From: Sphingomonas aurantiaca
GTDB lineage: Bacteria; Pseudomonadota; Alphaproteobacteria; Sphingomonadales; Sphingomonadaceae
Reading direction: 5' to 3'
DNA: 64,000 nucleotides
Assembly: GCF_003050705.1 (NCBI RefSeq)
Contig: NZ_QAOG01000009.1
Location: forward strand, 48,005-112,004
The translations under genes were made by a program, and so were the position numbers. Each line of letters begins with the position of its first letter. Within the stretch, counting starts at the first letter, position 1. Positions 51,789 through 61,716 of this stretch are shown here, piece after piece. The notes under the pieces were generated by a model. The model did no database searches and was not told where the DNA came from. It was given only the letters and a program-made list of their open reading frames with translations.

Positions 51789-52046
51789 CCCGTCTCTCAA
51801 TCTACGCGGACGTTCGAACTCTATGATGTCGAGGACGCGATCGGCGCTGCCATAGAGCCTGCCGGCGTCATCGAGGGACACGAGATCGGGAGAGGCTTCT
51901 TCGTCATATTTGTCACCGGCGCGCGCGCCGACACACTTCTGCCAATGATCCAGACACGCCTTTCGATGCTCGGTGTTCGTTCGGGCTCATTCATCGCATT
52001 GCGCCGATCTGACGGATCGGAGACGCGCTTCCCGACGCCCCCTTAG
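51789..52046 (+). pseudogene. Open frame without a start codon, probable gene remnant
   Basis: An 85-codon open frame after a TAA at 51786. The translation looks protein-like (RTFELYDVEDAIGAAIEPAG, then GRGFFVIFVTGARADTLLPMIQTRL) with an alpha/beta pattern, but there is no ATG, GTG or TTG before the conserved-looking part. It may be a decayed small gene or a gene whose start was lost. No function is proposed. Confidence 0.35.
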
Positions 52047-52085
52047 ATCCCGCGGCAGGGCCCGAAGCGCCCTCCGGTAACGCCG

Positions 52086-52103
52086 CGACATGTCGACATG
52101 TCG
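52086..52103. repeat. Overlapping CGACATGTCG palindromes
   Basis: Two copies of the palindromic decamer share two bases (CGACATGTCGACATGTCG), in the 125-nt gap before the nuclease stop. The same word is in the gap at 13.3-13.4 kb. Confidence 0.7.
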
Positions 52104-52127
52104 GATTTTTGCCACGGCTGTGACGGC

Positions 52128-52157
52128 GGTACCGCGGTTGCCACTAACCGCGGTACC
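52128..52157 (-). terminator. Perfect hairpin after the nuclease gene
   Basis: GGTACCGCGGTT (52128-52139) and AACCGCGGTACC (52146-52157): a perfect 12-pair stem with a six-base loop, 14 bases beyond the minus-strand nuclease stop. It has no T run, so it may stop transcription weakly or protect the mRNA 3' end. Confidence 0.6.
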
Positions 52158-52171
52158 GGGTCAAAGCGGGA

Positions 52172-55100
52172 TCAGGCGATCAGCGTGTGCACCGCGACCA
52201 TCTCCGGCAGCGCTGCGGAGAACGCGGCCATGTCGACCGGTGCCACGCCCACCTGGAATGCGGCGGGGGAGACGATGTGCAGGACCAGATCCTCTCCGGC
52301 CTGATAGCCATCGACCCCATTGGCATCGACCACCAGGAACGTCTCGCCCTGATGGTTGCCGGCATTGGCGTTGACGAACACCGCCGACCCGCTCGTCAGG
52401 CTGCCACGCACCGCGTTGCCGAGGTCGGTATCGAAGCTCGCATCGTCGAGCCGACCCGTGACATCGGCACCGTAGGTGGTGCGATCCACGCCCGCGACCT
52501 GGACGACGTCCGTGCCGCGGGTGAAGCCGACCAGCGTGTCGTAGCCCGTGCTCGTCGACTCGCTCGCGCCATCATAGGCGAAGCGGTCGTTGCCAGCCCC
52601 GCCGGTCAGCGTGTCGCGACCCGCTCCGCCGAACAGGATGTCGTTGCCGCTGCCGCCCGTCAGCGTGTCGTTGCCCGATCCGCCGATGATCGTCAGGTTG
52701 CCGTTGGTGACCGCGCGGCCGTCGACGATGAGGTCGGTCGTCAGCGGCAGGCCCCAGACCGTCTTGGTCGCGCCGCCCGTGACGAAGCTGTCGGCGAGGG
52801 TGATGCTATAGTCGTTCGCGCTGCCCGGCACGATCGGTCCTGCGAGCAACGCCACGGTCTCGACACCCGCACGGCTGTCGAGCGTGATAGTGTAGTCGCC
52901 GTCCAGCGCCAGCTGGTCGGTACCGGCGCCCCCGACGACGACATCGCTCGCGCCCCAGCGATCGGGGCCGAAGAGGAAGCCGTCATTGCCCGCGCCCCCG
53001 GTCAGGGTATCGACGCCGAGCCCGCCATACATGACCAGCGACCCCGAGCTCACCGCGGACCCGTCGACGGTAAAGGCGTTGCCCGCCTCCAGATTCGTGC
53101 CGAAGACGGTGAATGTCCGGGTATCGCCGATGACGCCGTCGTTGAGGACGATGTCGTAGCTGGAGCCCGGCAGCGCCGCGAGGATCTCGACATCGTTGAG
53201 CGTCGTGGCGGTCAGCACGAGGCGGTTGGCGCCGGTATACTCACCCTGGATGCCGACCTGATCGATGCCCGAACCGCCGTTGATGCGGTCCGCGCCGGTC
53301 AGCGCGGCCCCGAAGAAGACGGCATCCGCGCCGGCGCCGCCACTCACGCGATCGACGCCCCCGTTCGACAGGTCGAAATAATCGGCACCTTGCGTGCCGC
53401 CATAGCTGTCGTTGCCGGTGGTCCCGGCGATATGGCCGGCACTGTCGGGCGCAGGGGTCGCGATGCCGGTGATCGTCACCGTCGCGGTGGCGGTCGACCC
53501 GCCGCTGATCGTGTAGGTGAAGCTGTCGGTGGTTGTCGCACCCGCCGCCAGCGCGCTGAACGCGCCGTCCGGGTTGTAGGAGAAGGTGCCGCCCGACAGC
53601 AGCGTGACGAGCGCGCCCGAGGACAGGCGCACGGACTGGTCGACGCCCGACGCACTGCCGTTCAGCGCGATGACGCCGAGCGACGGATCGCCGCCCGTAT
53701 CGTTGGCGAGCACGGTGCCGCCATAGATCGAGATCGCGGTGATCGCGAACCCGTCGGCGACCGCGACGGCCGGGCCGGTACCCGTGCGTGCGATCCCGAT
53801 CAGCGCCAGCGCCTGGTCGTGATCGGTCGTCGACAGCCCGTCATTATAGCCCGCATTATAGTGGACGATGTCGAAGCTCGATCCCGCATACAGCCCGGTC
53901 GAGACGATGACGTTGTCGAACGACTGGTAATAGCCGTCGAAATAATAGGTGTAGCGTTCCTCGACGGGCAGTTTGTAGATCAGGTTGGACAAGGCACCGC
54001 TATTGCCGGCCGGTGCCAGCGTCTGCAGCGCGGTCTCGTAGTAGAAGCCGTTGAAGTCGCCGTTGACGACGAACTGATGCGACGGATCGCGCGCGAGCAG
54101 CGCATCGACATAGGCCTTGGCCGCGGTCGCCTGCGCGGTGCGCGCGGCGTCGCCGGCGTTGTTGGGGGGCTGGTTCGCGCCGTACAGCGCGTCCGACCCG
54201 CCGCGCGACGTCGAGTGCATGTCGATCGCGGTGAACACCTGCCCGTTGAACACGAAATCGGCCACGACCGGCTTGCGCGTGCCGGCATAGGCCTCGGCCT
54301 GGATCGCGGTCGTCGATCCCTCGACATAGCTCACCCGCTCGGTGTTGAAGAGGAAGCCGTTGCGGATGTTGCCGTTGGGGGCCCCGCCGCTGGTGTTGGT
54401 CGCGGTAGGCGCGACCTCGACATAGCGATAGGTCGCGCCGCCCGCGGCGGCGATCGCGTCGATCAGCTTCTGCGCGGTCGCGGCACCCGACAGGTCGGTG
54501 CCCGCATTCTCGCCATCGGCGTCCTGGACCTCCTGCACGCCGATGATGTCGGGGTTATGCAGCGCGTTGACGATCTCGTTGGCATGGGTGGTGAACCGCG
54601 CATCTACGATCGCCTGCTTGGCGGCATAGGTGACGTCGGTATCGCCGGTCGCCCGCGTCGCCACGGGCGCCAGATTCTCCAGGTTGAAGCTGGCATAGCT
54701 CAGCCCCGACACGGTCCCGACCAGGGTGGTCGTTTCGCGGGGCAGGGGGGCAGCGCTGGTCGCGGCGCTGACCGTGCCGATCGGGTCGACTTCATATTCG
54801 CCCCCGAAGTAATTCACGATGCCGGTCACGTCGTTCAACGTGTCGCCCTGATGATAGGCGCCTGCCGCGGCCGTGCCCTGATAGATCTTGATCGTCTCGG
54901 GGTTCACGTCGCCTGCCGAGATCGTCATGCCGCCCCGGCTGTTAAGCCCGGTCGCGCCCGCGCCCAGCGAGGCGACGACATAGGTCTCGCCATTGGCATT
55001 GGTGTCGGCGACGACCCGCGGTGCGCGCACGGTGACGCGCATCCCTTCGAGCGATTCATAGAAATCGGCGCCGTCGGTGGTCGGGTCGTAACTGGTGAGG

Positions 55101-58100
55101 CGATCGTCATCGATCACCTGGGTGGGCGGCGCGCGGCCGGTGCCGTCGGTCGCGATCAGCACCGCGGCCGGCAACGCGACCGACCCGTTGGTGACCGTGA
55201 TCGCGGTCGGGCTGTTGAGCTGCGTGATCGTCAGGTTGGTCGTGGCCGACGCGAATTCGGCGACCGTCCCCGACAGCGTGATCGCATTGCCGACCGATAC
55301 CGTCGGCGCGGTCGTCCCCGTCGAGACGAAGATCGCATCCGACGTGCCGTCATTGCCGTCGCCGTTCGGATCCTGGATGTAGAAGCCGTTGCTGCGCACC
55401 GAGGTGACGACGCCGCTGGTGGTGACGACCTGGCCGGTGAACAGCGAGCGATGGCCAAGGCCCTGGAGATCGTAGATCGCGATCGGGCCGGTATCGTCGT
55501 TGAGGATCGTCGCGGTCGCGCTGGGGGCGGGAACGACGAAGCCGACCGGGTTGGTCAGAGTGACGACGAAGGTCTCGTTGGCTTCGTTGATCCGGTCGCC
55601 GTTGACGAGGATGGTGATCGTCTTGCTCGTCTCGCCGACCGCGAACGTGACCGTGCCGGTCTGAGCGACATAGTCGCTTCCCGCCTGCGCGGTGCCGTTG
55701 GCGGTGGCGTAATCGACGCTCGCAGCGCCGATGCCGTTCGAGCGGGTGACGGTGAAGACCGCGGCAGTCGCGCCGCCATCGCCCTCGACGACGCTGATGT
55801 TGCTGATCGCGGCGGTGGGATCGGTGCTCAGATGTGCGGTGACCGCGACATTGTCGATGCCCACCTCGTCGCGGCTGCCGCTGCCGACCGACGCGGCATG
55901 GATCCAGCGCAGATAGAGATAGCCGCCATCGGCGACCGTGCCGGCAATGCTGACCATCTCGTTCTGGTTGGTGAAGTTGGCGGTCGTGTTGTCCGCGGTC
56001 GTCGGGGTCGTGAAGCTGGCCGCAGCGACGCTCGTGAAGGTCGTGCCGTCGGTCGAATAGGCGAGCTGCATGCTCTCGCCGCGCGTCGCATTGTTGCGAT
56101 ACGCCCAGTCGAACGCGATGTCGAAGCTGGTCGCGGTCGCGCCGCTGGTGTTCTGGATGCGCGCCTCGATAAAGCCGCCTGCGTCGAGCTCGGCACCGGT
56201 CGGCTGGAGGATCAGCGCCCGGTCGTTGACCGGCGTATAGACTCCCGCGGTCACCGGATCGCCGCTGATCAGGCCGCGACCGAAATCGCCGCCCGAGGCG
56301 CCGGTAAAACCATAGGATGGGTTGGTCTGGTCCGACAGGCCGACGACGCGCCAGACGTTGGAGTCGAGCTGCCCGCTGCTCGCCACGGCGCCCGGCGCGA
56401 AGCCCGACGCAGCGAAATTGGCGAAATTGGTCGCGAAGATCGACGCGGTTGCCGGCACCGCGTCGTCATTGGCGATCGTCCCCGTCGCCTGTCCGCCCGC
56501 GATGATCGCATTGGTCGGGTTGGTCAGCGTCACCAGCAGCGTTTCGTTACGTTCGAACACCGTATCGCCGTTGATCACGATGCTGACGGTGGTGCTGGTG
56601 GCACCCGCCGCAATGGTGAAATTGCCGGCCAGCGCGACATAGTCGCTGCCCGCGGACGCGGTGCCGTCCGACGTGGCCGCCTGGAAGCTGATCCCGCCGG
56701 TGGGGGCGGGCGCGCTCGCGGTGACGGTGAACACCAGCACGCTCGTGCCGGCATCGCCCTCGATGATCGAGGCGTTGGCGATCGACAGCCCGGGCAGGTC
56801 ATCGTTGGTGATCGTACCGGTCGCAGTCGCGGTGGTGATCGTCTGGCCTGCGCCCGACAGCGTGACGGTGAAGGTCTCGTCCGGTTCGCTGACGCTATCG
56901 TCGGCGATCGGGACCAGGATCGTCGCGGTGGAGGCGTTGGCGGCGAACGTCACCTCGCCCGTGGGCAGCGTGCCGCCCGCGAAATCGCTCGCCGTGGCGG
57001 TATCGCCGGCGGCCAGCGACACCGCATAGGACAGGGTGGCCGCCTGGCTGAGATCGCCGCTGCGCGTGACGACGAACGGAATGCTGCCGCTGGCTTCGCT
57101 GGCGCTGCCTGCGGCGATCGCGAACGCGGAATCGTCGTTCAGGATCGTGTTGGTCAGCGTGGCCGGGCTGACGTCATAGCCCGTGCTCGGCGAGGAGAGC
57201 GCGAGCACGAACGTTTCGTTGCCTTCGACCAGCGTGTCGCCCGCGACCGTGATCGTCACCGTCGTGCTGCTTTGCCCGACCGCAAACGTCGCGGTCCCGG
57301 TCGTCGGACCGACGAAATCGGCCGCATCCGCGGTGCCGCCCGCGATGACCGCATAGCTCGCCGAGGCGGCCGCGGCGGTGCTGCCGGTCCGAGTCAGCGT
57401 GACGGTGTAGACGGTATCGGTGCCGGTGCCTTCGCCTTGGCTGATCGCCGTGGTCTGCAGCGCGATCGTCTCGTTTGCGACGGCGGCCTGCGGTGCGAAG
57501 GCGACTCCGCGAAACGCCGTGTTGGTCGCGGCGGTGGCAAGCCGCGTGCTGCCGCCCGTCAGGATGCCGTTATAGCCCGTCATATCGCTGAACAGGTCGA
57601 GCGCGGTGCCGGTCGTGCCGAACAGAGTCACCGTGCCGCCATTGATCGCCCCCGTCAGGCCGGTCAGCCCGCTATCGACGATCGAGCCGTTCGCGGTCCA
57701 CAGCCCGCCGACGAGCGAATATTTGAACAGCCCGCCGCCCGACCGGCTGTCGGCAACGTACAGCGTGTCGACACCGTCAACCGCGGTGGTGAGATCGGCG
57801 AAGAAGAAGGCGCCGGGTGCCGCGGCGGTCGCGTTGGGCGAGGTCGCCGAGCCGTCGCTGGCGATGTTCGTGATGGTCTGCCCCGCGGTCGTCGGTTCGC
57901 CACTCCCTACGGTCGCGATCCGGAAACTCCCCGACATCGTGCTTTCGTAAAGCTGGCCGCCATAGAGGCCGAGCCCGCGGACATTGACCGGGCCGGTCGC
58001 GCTGGTGTTGAGCTGGGTGACCGTCGCGGTGCCGAACGTCCCGTAGGAAACGCCGGTCGTCGACGTGCTGACATAGAAGGTCGCGCCCGTCTCGCTCGCG

Positions 58101-58492
58101 ATGCCGCGGACGTTGCCCGAACCGATAGCCACCGATGTCGACGTGTCGACAAGCCCATCGACGCCGACCCGGCCGATGACTCGCCCGGTCGTGGCCGACA
58201 GCGCAGCGGCATTGGTCGTCGCCACCGCGGTGTCATACCCGGTCAGCATCAGAAAACGGCCATCGGCGCTGCGCGTGAGAAGGCCTTCCAGCGCCGAATT
58301 GCCGATCGCGGTCAGCGTCTGGTTGGTGATCCCCCCCGCACTGGTGTCGGCGGTCGGCAGCGCGATCGACTGAACCAGGACCCCGGCCGTCGTATATTCG
58401 TCGAGGAATACCGCTGCGGTTGCATTCGACAGCGCGGTCGCGCCAGTCCCGACCCGATAGACAACGACATTCCCTGCGGCAAATCCACTCAC
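52172..58492 (-). CDS. Giant RTX extracellular nuclease (ExeM/NucH-like)
   Basis: A 2106-residue secreted protein. Residues 1-345 form a propeller-like repeat domain; about 350-680 hold three Calx-beta domains; a jelly-roll-like part and a fourth Calx-beta follow (to about 1010); an OB-fold-like unit (about 1015-1150) precedes an endonuclease/exonuclease/phosphatase domain at about 1266-1565 (SFNLENL, IGVQEVQDADG, VVNGDFNGF, DHDQALALIG). Then come a cadherin-like repeat and RTX nonapeptides. The order OB-fold - EEP fits ExeM/NucH family extracellular nucleases. It is the last gene of the T1SS operon on the minus strand and shares its C-terminal module with the protease, so both use this secretion system. 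Confidence 0.88.
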   Translation of the reverse strand: MSGFAAGNVVVYRVGTGATALSNATAAVFLDEYTTAGVLVQSIALPTADTSAGGITNQTLTAIGNSALEGLLTRSADGRFLMLTGYDTAVATTNAAALSATTGRVIGRVGVDGLVDTSTSVAIGSGNVRGIASETGATFYVSTSTTGVSYGTFGTATVTQLNTSATGPVNVRGLGLYGGQLYESTMSGSFRIATVGSGEPTTAGQTITNIASDGSATSPNATAAAPGAFFFADLTTAVDGVDTLYVADSRSGGGLFKYSLVGGLWTANGSIVDSGLTGLTGAINGGTVTLFGTTGTALDLFSDMTGYNGILTGGSTRLATAATNTAFRGVAFAPQAAVANETIALQTTAISQGEGTGTDTVYTVTLTRTGSTAAAASASYAVIAGGTADAADFVGPTTGTATFAVGQSSTTVTITVAGDTLVEGNETFVLALSSPSTGYDVSPATLTNTILNDDSAFAIAAGSASEASGSIPFVVTRSGDLSQAATLSYAVSLAAGDTATASDFAGGTLPTGEVTFAANASTATILVPIADDSVSEPDETFTVTLSGAGQTITTATATGTITNDDLPGLSIANASIIEGDAGTSVLVFTVTASAPAPTGGISFQAATSDGTASAGSDYVALAGNFTIAAGATSTTVSIVINGDTVFERNETLLVTLTNPTNAIIAGGQATGTIANDDAVPATASIFATNFANFAASGFAPGAVASSGQLDSNVWRVVGLSDQTNPSYGFTGASGGDFGRGLISGDPVTAGVYTPVNDRALILQPTGAELDAGGFIEARIQNTSGATATSFDIAFDWAYRNNATRGESMQLAYSTDGTTFTSVAAASFTTPTTADNTTANFTNQNEMVSIAGTVADGGYLYLRWIHAASVGSGSRDEVGIDNVAVTAHLSTDPTAAISNISVVEGDGGATAAVFTVTRSNGIGAASVDYATANGTAQAGSDYVAQTGTVTFAVGETSKTITILVNGDRINEANETFVVTLTNPVGFVVPAPSATATILNDDTGPIAIYDLQGLGHRSLFTGQVVTTSGVVTSVRSNGFYIQDPNGDGNDGTSDAIFVSTGTTAPTVSVGNAITLSGTVAEFASATTNLTITQLNSPTAITVTNGSVALPAAVLIATDGTGRAPPTQVIDDDRLTSYDPTTDGADFYESLEGMRVTVRAPRVVADTNANGETYVVASLGAGATGLNSRGGMTISAGDVNPETIKIYQGTAAAGAYHQGDTLNDVTGIVNYFGGEYEVDPIGTVSAATSAAPLPRETTTLVGTVSGLSYASFNLENLAPVATRATGDTDVTYAAKQAIVDARFTTHANEIVNALHNPDIIGVQEVQDADGENAGTDLSGAATAQKLIDAIAAAGGATYRYVEVAPTATNTSGGAPNGNIRNGFLFNTERVSYVEGSTTAIQAEAYAGTRKPVVADFVFNGQVFTAIDMHSTSRGGSDALYGANQPPNNAGDAARTAQATAAKAYVDALLARDPSHQFVVNGDFNGFYYETALQTLAPAGNSGALSNLIYKLPVEERYTYYFDGYYQSFDNVIVSTGLYAGSSFDIVHYNAGYNDGLSTTDHDQALALIGIARTGTGPAVAVADGFAITAISIYGGTVLANDTGGDPSLGVIALNGSASGVDQSVRLSSGALVTLLSGGTFSYNPDGAFSALAAGATTTDSFTYTISGGSTATATVTITGIATPAPDSAGHIAGTTGNDSYGGTQGADYFDLSNGGVDRVSGGAGADAVFFGAALTGADRINGGSGIDQVGIQGEYTGANRLVLTATTLNDVEILAALPGSSYDIVLNDGVIGDTRTFTVFGTNLEAGNAFTVDGSAVSSGSLVMYGGLGVDTLTGGAGNDGFLFGPDRWGASDVVVGGAGTDQLALDGDYTITLDSRAGVETVALLAGPIVPGSANDYSITLADSFVTGGATKTVWGLPLTTDLIVDGRAVTNGNLTIIGGSGNDTLTGGSGNDILFGGAGRDTLTGGAGNDRFAYDGASESTSTGYDTLVGFTRGTDVVQVAGVDRTTYGADVTGRLDDASFDTDLGNAVRGSLTSGSAVFVNANAGNHQGETFLVVDANGVDGYQAGEDLVLHIVSPAAFQVGVAPVDMAAFSAALPEMVAVHTLIA

Positions 58493-58654
58493 AACCGATC
58501 CCCCCGATTACGCCACGCGATTCTACGCCCCTGTGCGCAAAATCTCGCAATTTCATGCGCCTATCGTCATTACATGACGGCAGCATGACGAACGTGTCAG
58601 CTTTGGCGCATAAGGAAAGCCTAAATCGCGCAAGCGATCGTTAGGCGCGTCGCG

Positions 58655-59956
58655 CTATTCGCGGAGCGCCTCTTCGCGCAACCGGGTGAAGGGCGTCAGA
58701 ATATAGGCCATGATCGAGCGCTTATCGCCGATCAGGTTCACGTCCGCGGTCATGCCCGGACCGATCACCAGCCGCTGGCCTTCGGGGCCGCGGAAGTTCT
58801 GCGCATCGGCCCGGACGCGCACGGTGTAATGGCTCTCGCCGGTGCGTTCCTCGACCGTGGCGTCGGGGGAGATGGTCAGGACGCGGCCGTCCATGCCGCC
58901 ATAGACGCCCGATTCATACGCGGTGATATTGACGCGCGCGCGCTGACCGATCCGCACGGCAGCGATATCCTTGGGGCTGACGAGCGCCTCGACGGTCAGC
59001 GTCTCGGCGCTGGGCACCACTTCGACGATCGGCTGGCCCGCACCGATGCTGCTGCCCACCGTCGACACGAGCACGCGATTGACCCGGCCATCGACCGGGG
59101 AGGCGACCGTCGAACGCCCGAGCTTGGCCGCGAGTGCCGGCATCGAGCGCTGGCGCGACGCCATTTCGGATTGCGCCGCGGCAAGATCGGTCCCCGCCTG
59201 CGCGCGCCAGCTGCTGCGCACCTGCGCCAGGCTCGCCCGCGCTTCGGCGACCGCGGATTGCGCGCGCGCGATCGCGGCCGAGGCCTGCGCCGCATCGGTT
59301 CCCGCGACCGCGGCGCTGTTCTCCAGCTGGATCAGCGTCAGCTGCGGCTCGATCCCGCGGTCGACGAGCGGGCGGATCATCTCGAGCTGGCGCTTGGCAG
59401 AGTCGCGCGCCGATACCCGCGAGGCATAGGCGGATCGCGCTTCGGCGACCGCGCGCTCGGCTTGCGCGGCACGCGCCGCACCGGCCGCGCTCAGGCTGGC
59501 CAGCTCGCTCATCCGCGCCGCATGGAGCGAGCGTTCGATACCGATCTGCTGCCCGACCTCGGGCGTGGCCGCGGCCGGATAGACCGGCTCGCGCCCGGCG
59601 ATCTCCGCCTGTAACCGCGCGATCTTCGCGTTGAGCGCCCCCACCGTGATCTCGCTGCTGCCGAATTCCGCCCCTGCCTGCGTCTGGTCGAGCCGGACGA
59701 GCGGCTGGCCACGCTTCACGAGGTCGCCAACATGGACGAGGATCGCCGAGACGACCCCGCCTTCGAAATTGCTGAGCACCTGCAACCGGCTGCTCGGCAC
59801 GACGCGACCGGGCGCGTGGACGGTGCGATCGAGCTTTACGATGCTGGCCCAGGCGATGAAGACGACGATGAAGCCGATAATCAGCCACAGCAGCAGGTTC
59901 GATACCGCCTTGGGCTTGATGCGATCGGCAAGGTCTTCGAGATGCGTATCGGACAT
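58655..59956 (-). CDS. HlyD-family type I secretion periplasmic adaptor
   Basis: A 433-residue membrane fusion protein: short cytoplasmic start, one membrane helix (LLLWLIIGFIVVFIAWAS, residues 21-38), the lipoyl-like strand pair (VHAPGRVVPSSRLQVLSNFEGGVV), long coiled-coil hairpin (about 90-290, rich in Ala/Arg) and the beta-barrel end. It links the ABC transporter in the inner membrane to the TolC protein. 11 nt after the transporter gene. Most like the LapC/PrtE subgroup. Confidence 0.92.
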   Translation of the reverse strand: MSDTHLEDLADRIKPKAVSNLLLWLIIGFIVVFIAWASIVKLDRTVHAPGRVVPSSRLQVLSNFEGGVVSAILVHVGDLVKRGQPLVRLDQTQAGAEFGSSEITVGALNAKIARLQAEIAGREPVYPAAATPEVGQQIGIERSLHAARMSELASLSAAGAARAAQAERAVAEARSAYASRVSARDSAKRQLEMIRPLVDRGIEPQLTLIQLENSAAVAGTDAAQASAAIARAQSAVAEARASLAQVRSSWRAQAGTDLAAAQSEMASRQRSMPALAAKLGRSTVASPVDGRVNRVLVSTVGSSIGAGQPIVEVVPSAETLTVEALVSPKDIAAVRIGQRARVNITAYESGVYGGMDGRVLTISPDATVEERTGESHYTVRVRADAQNFRGPEGQRLVIGPGMTADVNLIGDKRSIMAYILTPFTRLREEALRE

Positions 59957-59967
59957 GGATTTGATAC

Positions 59968-61716
59968 TCAGGCCGCAGTGCGGGGACGCTGGAGCGATTG
60001 CAGGACGGCGTCGCGCGGTCCGTCCTGGACGATCTTGCCCGCCTCGACGACGATGATGCGGTCGACCAGCCGGACAAGCGCAGGCCGGTGCGTGATGAGG
60101 ACGAAGGTGCGGCCCTGCAACTCGGTCTGGAGCCGGTCGATCAGCTGCATCTCGGTCGTCTGGTCCATCGCGCTGGTGGGTTCGTCGAACACGAGCAGCT
60201 GCGGCCGGCCGGCCAGCGCGCGGGAAAGGCTGATCGACTGGCGCTGGCCACCCGACAGGCCTTCGCCGCGATCCGCGAGCACCAGGTCATAGCCATTGGC
60301 GATCCGCCCCATAAAGCCATGCGTGCCGGTCAGCTCGGCGACGCGCAGCATCTCGGCATCGTCGACCCCGGGACGGCCGAGCGTGATGTTCTCGCGCACC
60401 GAACCGCTGAGCAGCACGCTCTCCTGCAACGCGGTGCCGATCAGCGATCGCATCGCGTGCGGATCATATTGGCGGATGTCGGTGCCATCGATCATCACCA
60501 GCCCTTCCTGCGGCTGGTAGAGACCGAGGATGAGCCGCGCGATCGTCGACTTGCCCGATCCGACCTTGCCCAGCAGCGCCACGCGCTGTCCTGCCGGGAT
60601 GACCAGGTCGAGCCCGTCGAACGTCTTTTCGGCCGCGCCCGGATAGCGGAACGCGACGCCGCGCAGCTCGATCCGGCCATCGAAGCGGGCGGGCTTGAGC
60701 GCGGTACCGCGCGGCTCTTCGGACCCCGTCTCCATCATCGCGTCGATCTGCTTGTACGCGGTGCGCGTCGCCGACAGCCGCGACAGCAGCGCCGCGATCG
60801 TCGCCAGCGGCTGCACCGCGCGACCCGACAGGATCGAACACGCCACCAGCGCACCGGTGGTCAGCTGGTGATCGGCGATCAGGAACACGCCGACGACGAC
60901 GGTCCCCGCATAGGCCAGCGTGTTCGCCGAGGCCGCGACCGTCGTCGCGATCGTCGAGACCAGACGCTGGCGCGTCGAACTGTCCGAATGCTGCTGGTTG
61001 GCCCTGGTCCAGCGCTGGCCGAGCAGACGGCTCGCACCGCTGGTCTTGACCATTTCGAGCGCGCCCACGGTCTCGACCAGCACGCTCTGCTTGGTCAGCC
61101 CTTCGCTCATCGCGCGCGCCGACAACCGGTCGAGCGCGGGGCGGGTCAGCCAGCCCGCCCCGACGACGATCGGAATCGCCGCCAGCGGCACCCACACCAC
61201 CGCACCGCCAAGAATCGCAATGAAGATCAACGTGATGACGATGAACGGCACATCGACCAACGCGGTCATGGTGGCCGATGCGAAGAAGTCGCGCAGCGTC
61301 TCGAGCTCGCGCATCATGCCGGTCAGCGCACCGGTCGATCCCTTTTTCTGATCGAGCCGGATCGCGACCAGCCGACGGAACACCCGCCCGCCAATGTCGT
61401 GATCGATATCGGCGCCTGCCAGATCGGTAAAATAGGCGCGCAGCACCCGCAGCACGAAATCGAACACCACCACGATCGCCAGCCCGATCGACAGCGCGAT
61501 CAGCGAGGAGAAGGCGTTGTTGGGAACGACACGGTCGTACACGGTCATCGTGAACAGCGACGTGATCAGTCCGAAGATATTGATCATCGCAGCCGCCAGC
61601 GCGACCTTAAGATAGGTGCCCTTGTTGCGCAGCATCGGCTCGACCAGCCACGGCGCGAAGCGCGGCCGCGGATGCTCGATCAGGTCGTGATGGGGCCGGT
61701 CGTGGTGATCAGTCAT
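59968..61716 (-). CDS. Type I secretion system permease/ATPase (LapB/HlyB-like)
   Basis: A 582-residue ABC transporter: six membrane helices (about residues 40-330) and an ATPase domain with Walker A GKVGSGKST near 385, signature LSGGQ near 484 and Walker B LLVFDEPTSAMD after. No C39 or full CLD domain is visible at the N-terminus, as in the PrtD/short-LapB type. ATG 61716 overlaps the TolC stop (ATGA). It should power export of the RTX nuclease at 52172 and the RTX protease at 43984. Confidence 0.93.
   Translation of the reverse strand: MTDHHDRPHHDLIEHPRPRFAPWLVEPMLRNKGTYLKVALAAAMINIFGLITSLFTMTVYDRVVPNNAFSSLIALSIGLAIVVVFDFVLRVLRAYFTDLAGADIDHDIGGRVFRRLVAIRLDQKKGSTGALTGMMRELETLRDFFASATMTALVDVPFIVITLIFIAILGGAVVWVPLAAIPIVVGAGWLTRPALDRLSARAMSEGLTKQSVLVETVGALEMVKTSGASRLLGQRWTRANQQHSDSSTRQRLVSTIATTVAASANTLAYAGTVVVGVFLIADHQLTTGALVACSILSGRAVQPLATIAALLSRLSATRTAYKQIDAMMETGSEEPRGTALKPARFDGRIELRGVAFRYPGAAEKTFDGLDLVIPAGQRVALLGKVGSGKSTIARLILGLYQPQEGLVMIDGTDIRQYDPHAMRSLIGTALQESVLLSGSVRENITLGRPGVDDAEMLRVAELTGTHGFMGRIANGYDLVLADRGEGLSGGQRQSISLSRALAGRPQLLVFDEPTSAMDQTTEMQLIDRLQTELQGRTFVLITHRPALVRLVDRIIVVEAGKIVQDGPRDAVLQSLQRPRTAA

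Noticed and set aside
52187..58588. A 2133-codon open frame antisense to the RTX nuclease
   Set aside because: Stop codons are rare opposite GC-rich genes with strong third-position bias; the translation is Arg/Gly/Asp-rich with no domain, while the minus strand has clear Calx-beta, EEP and RTX domains.
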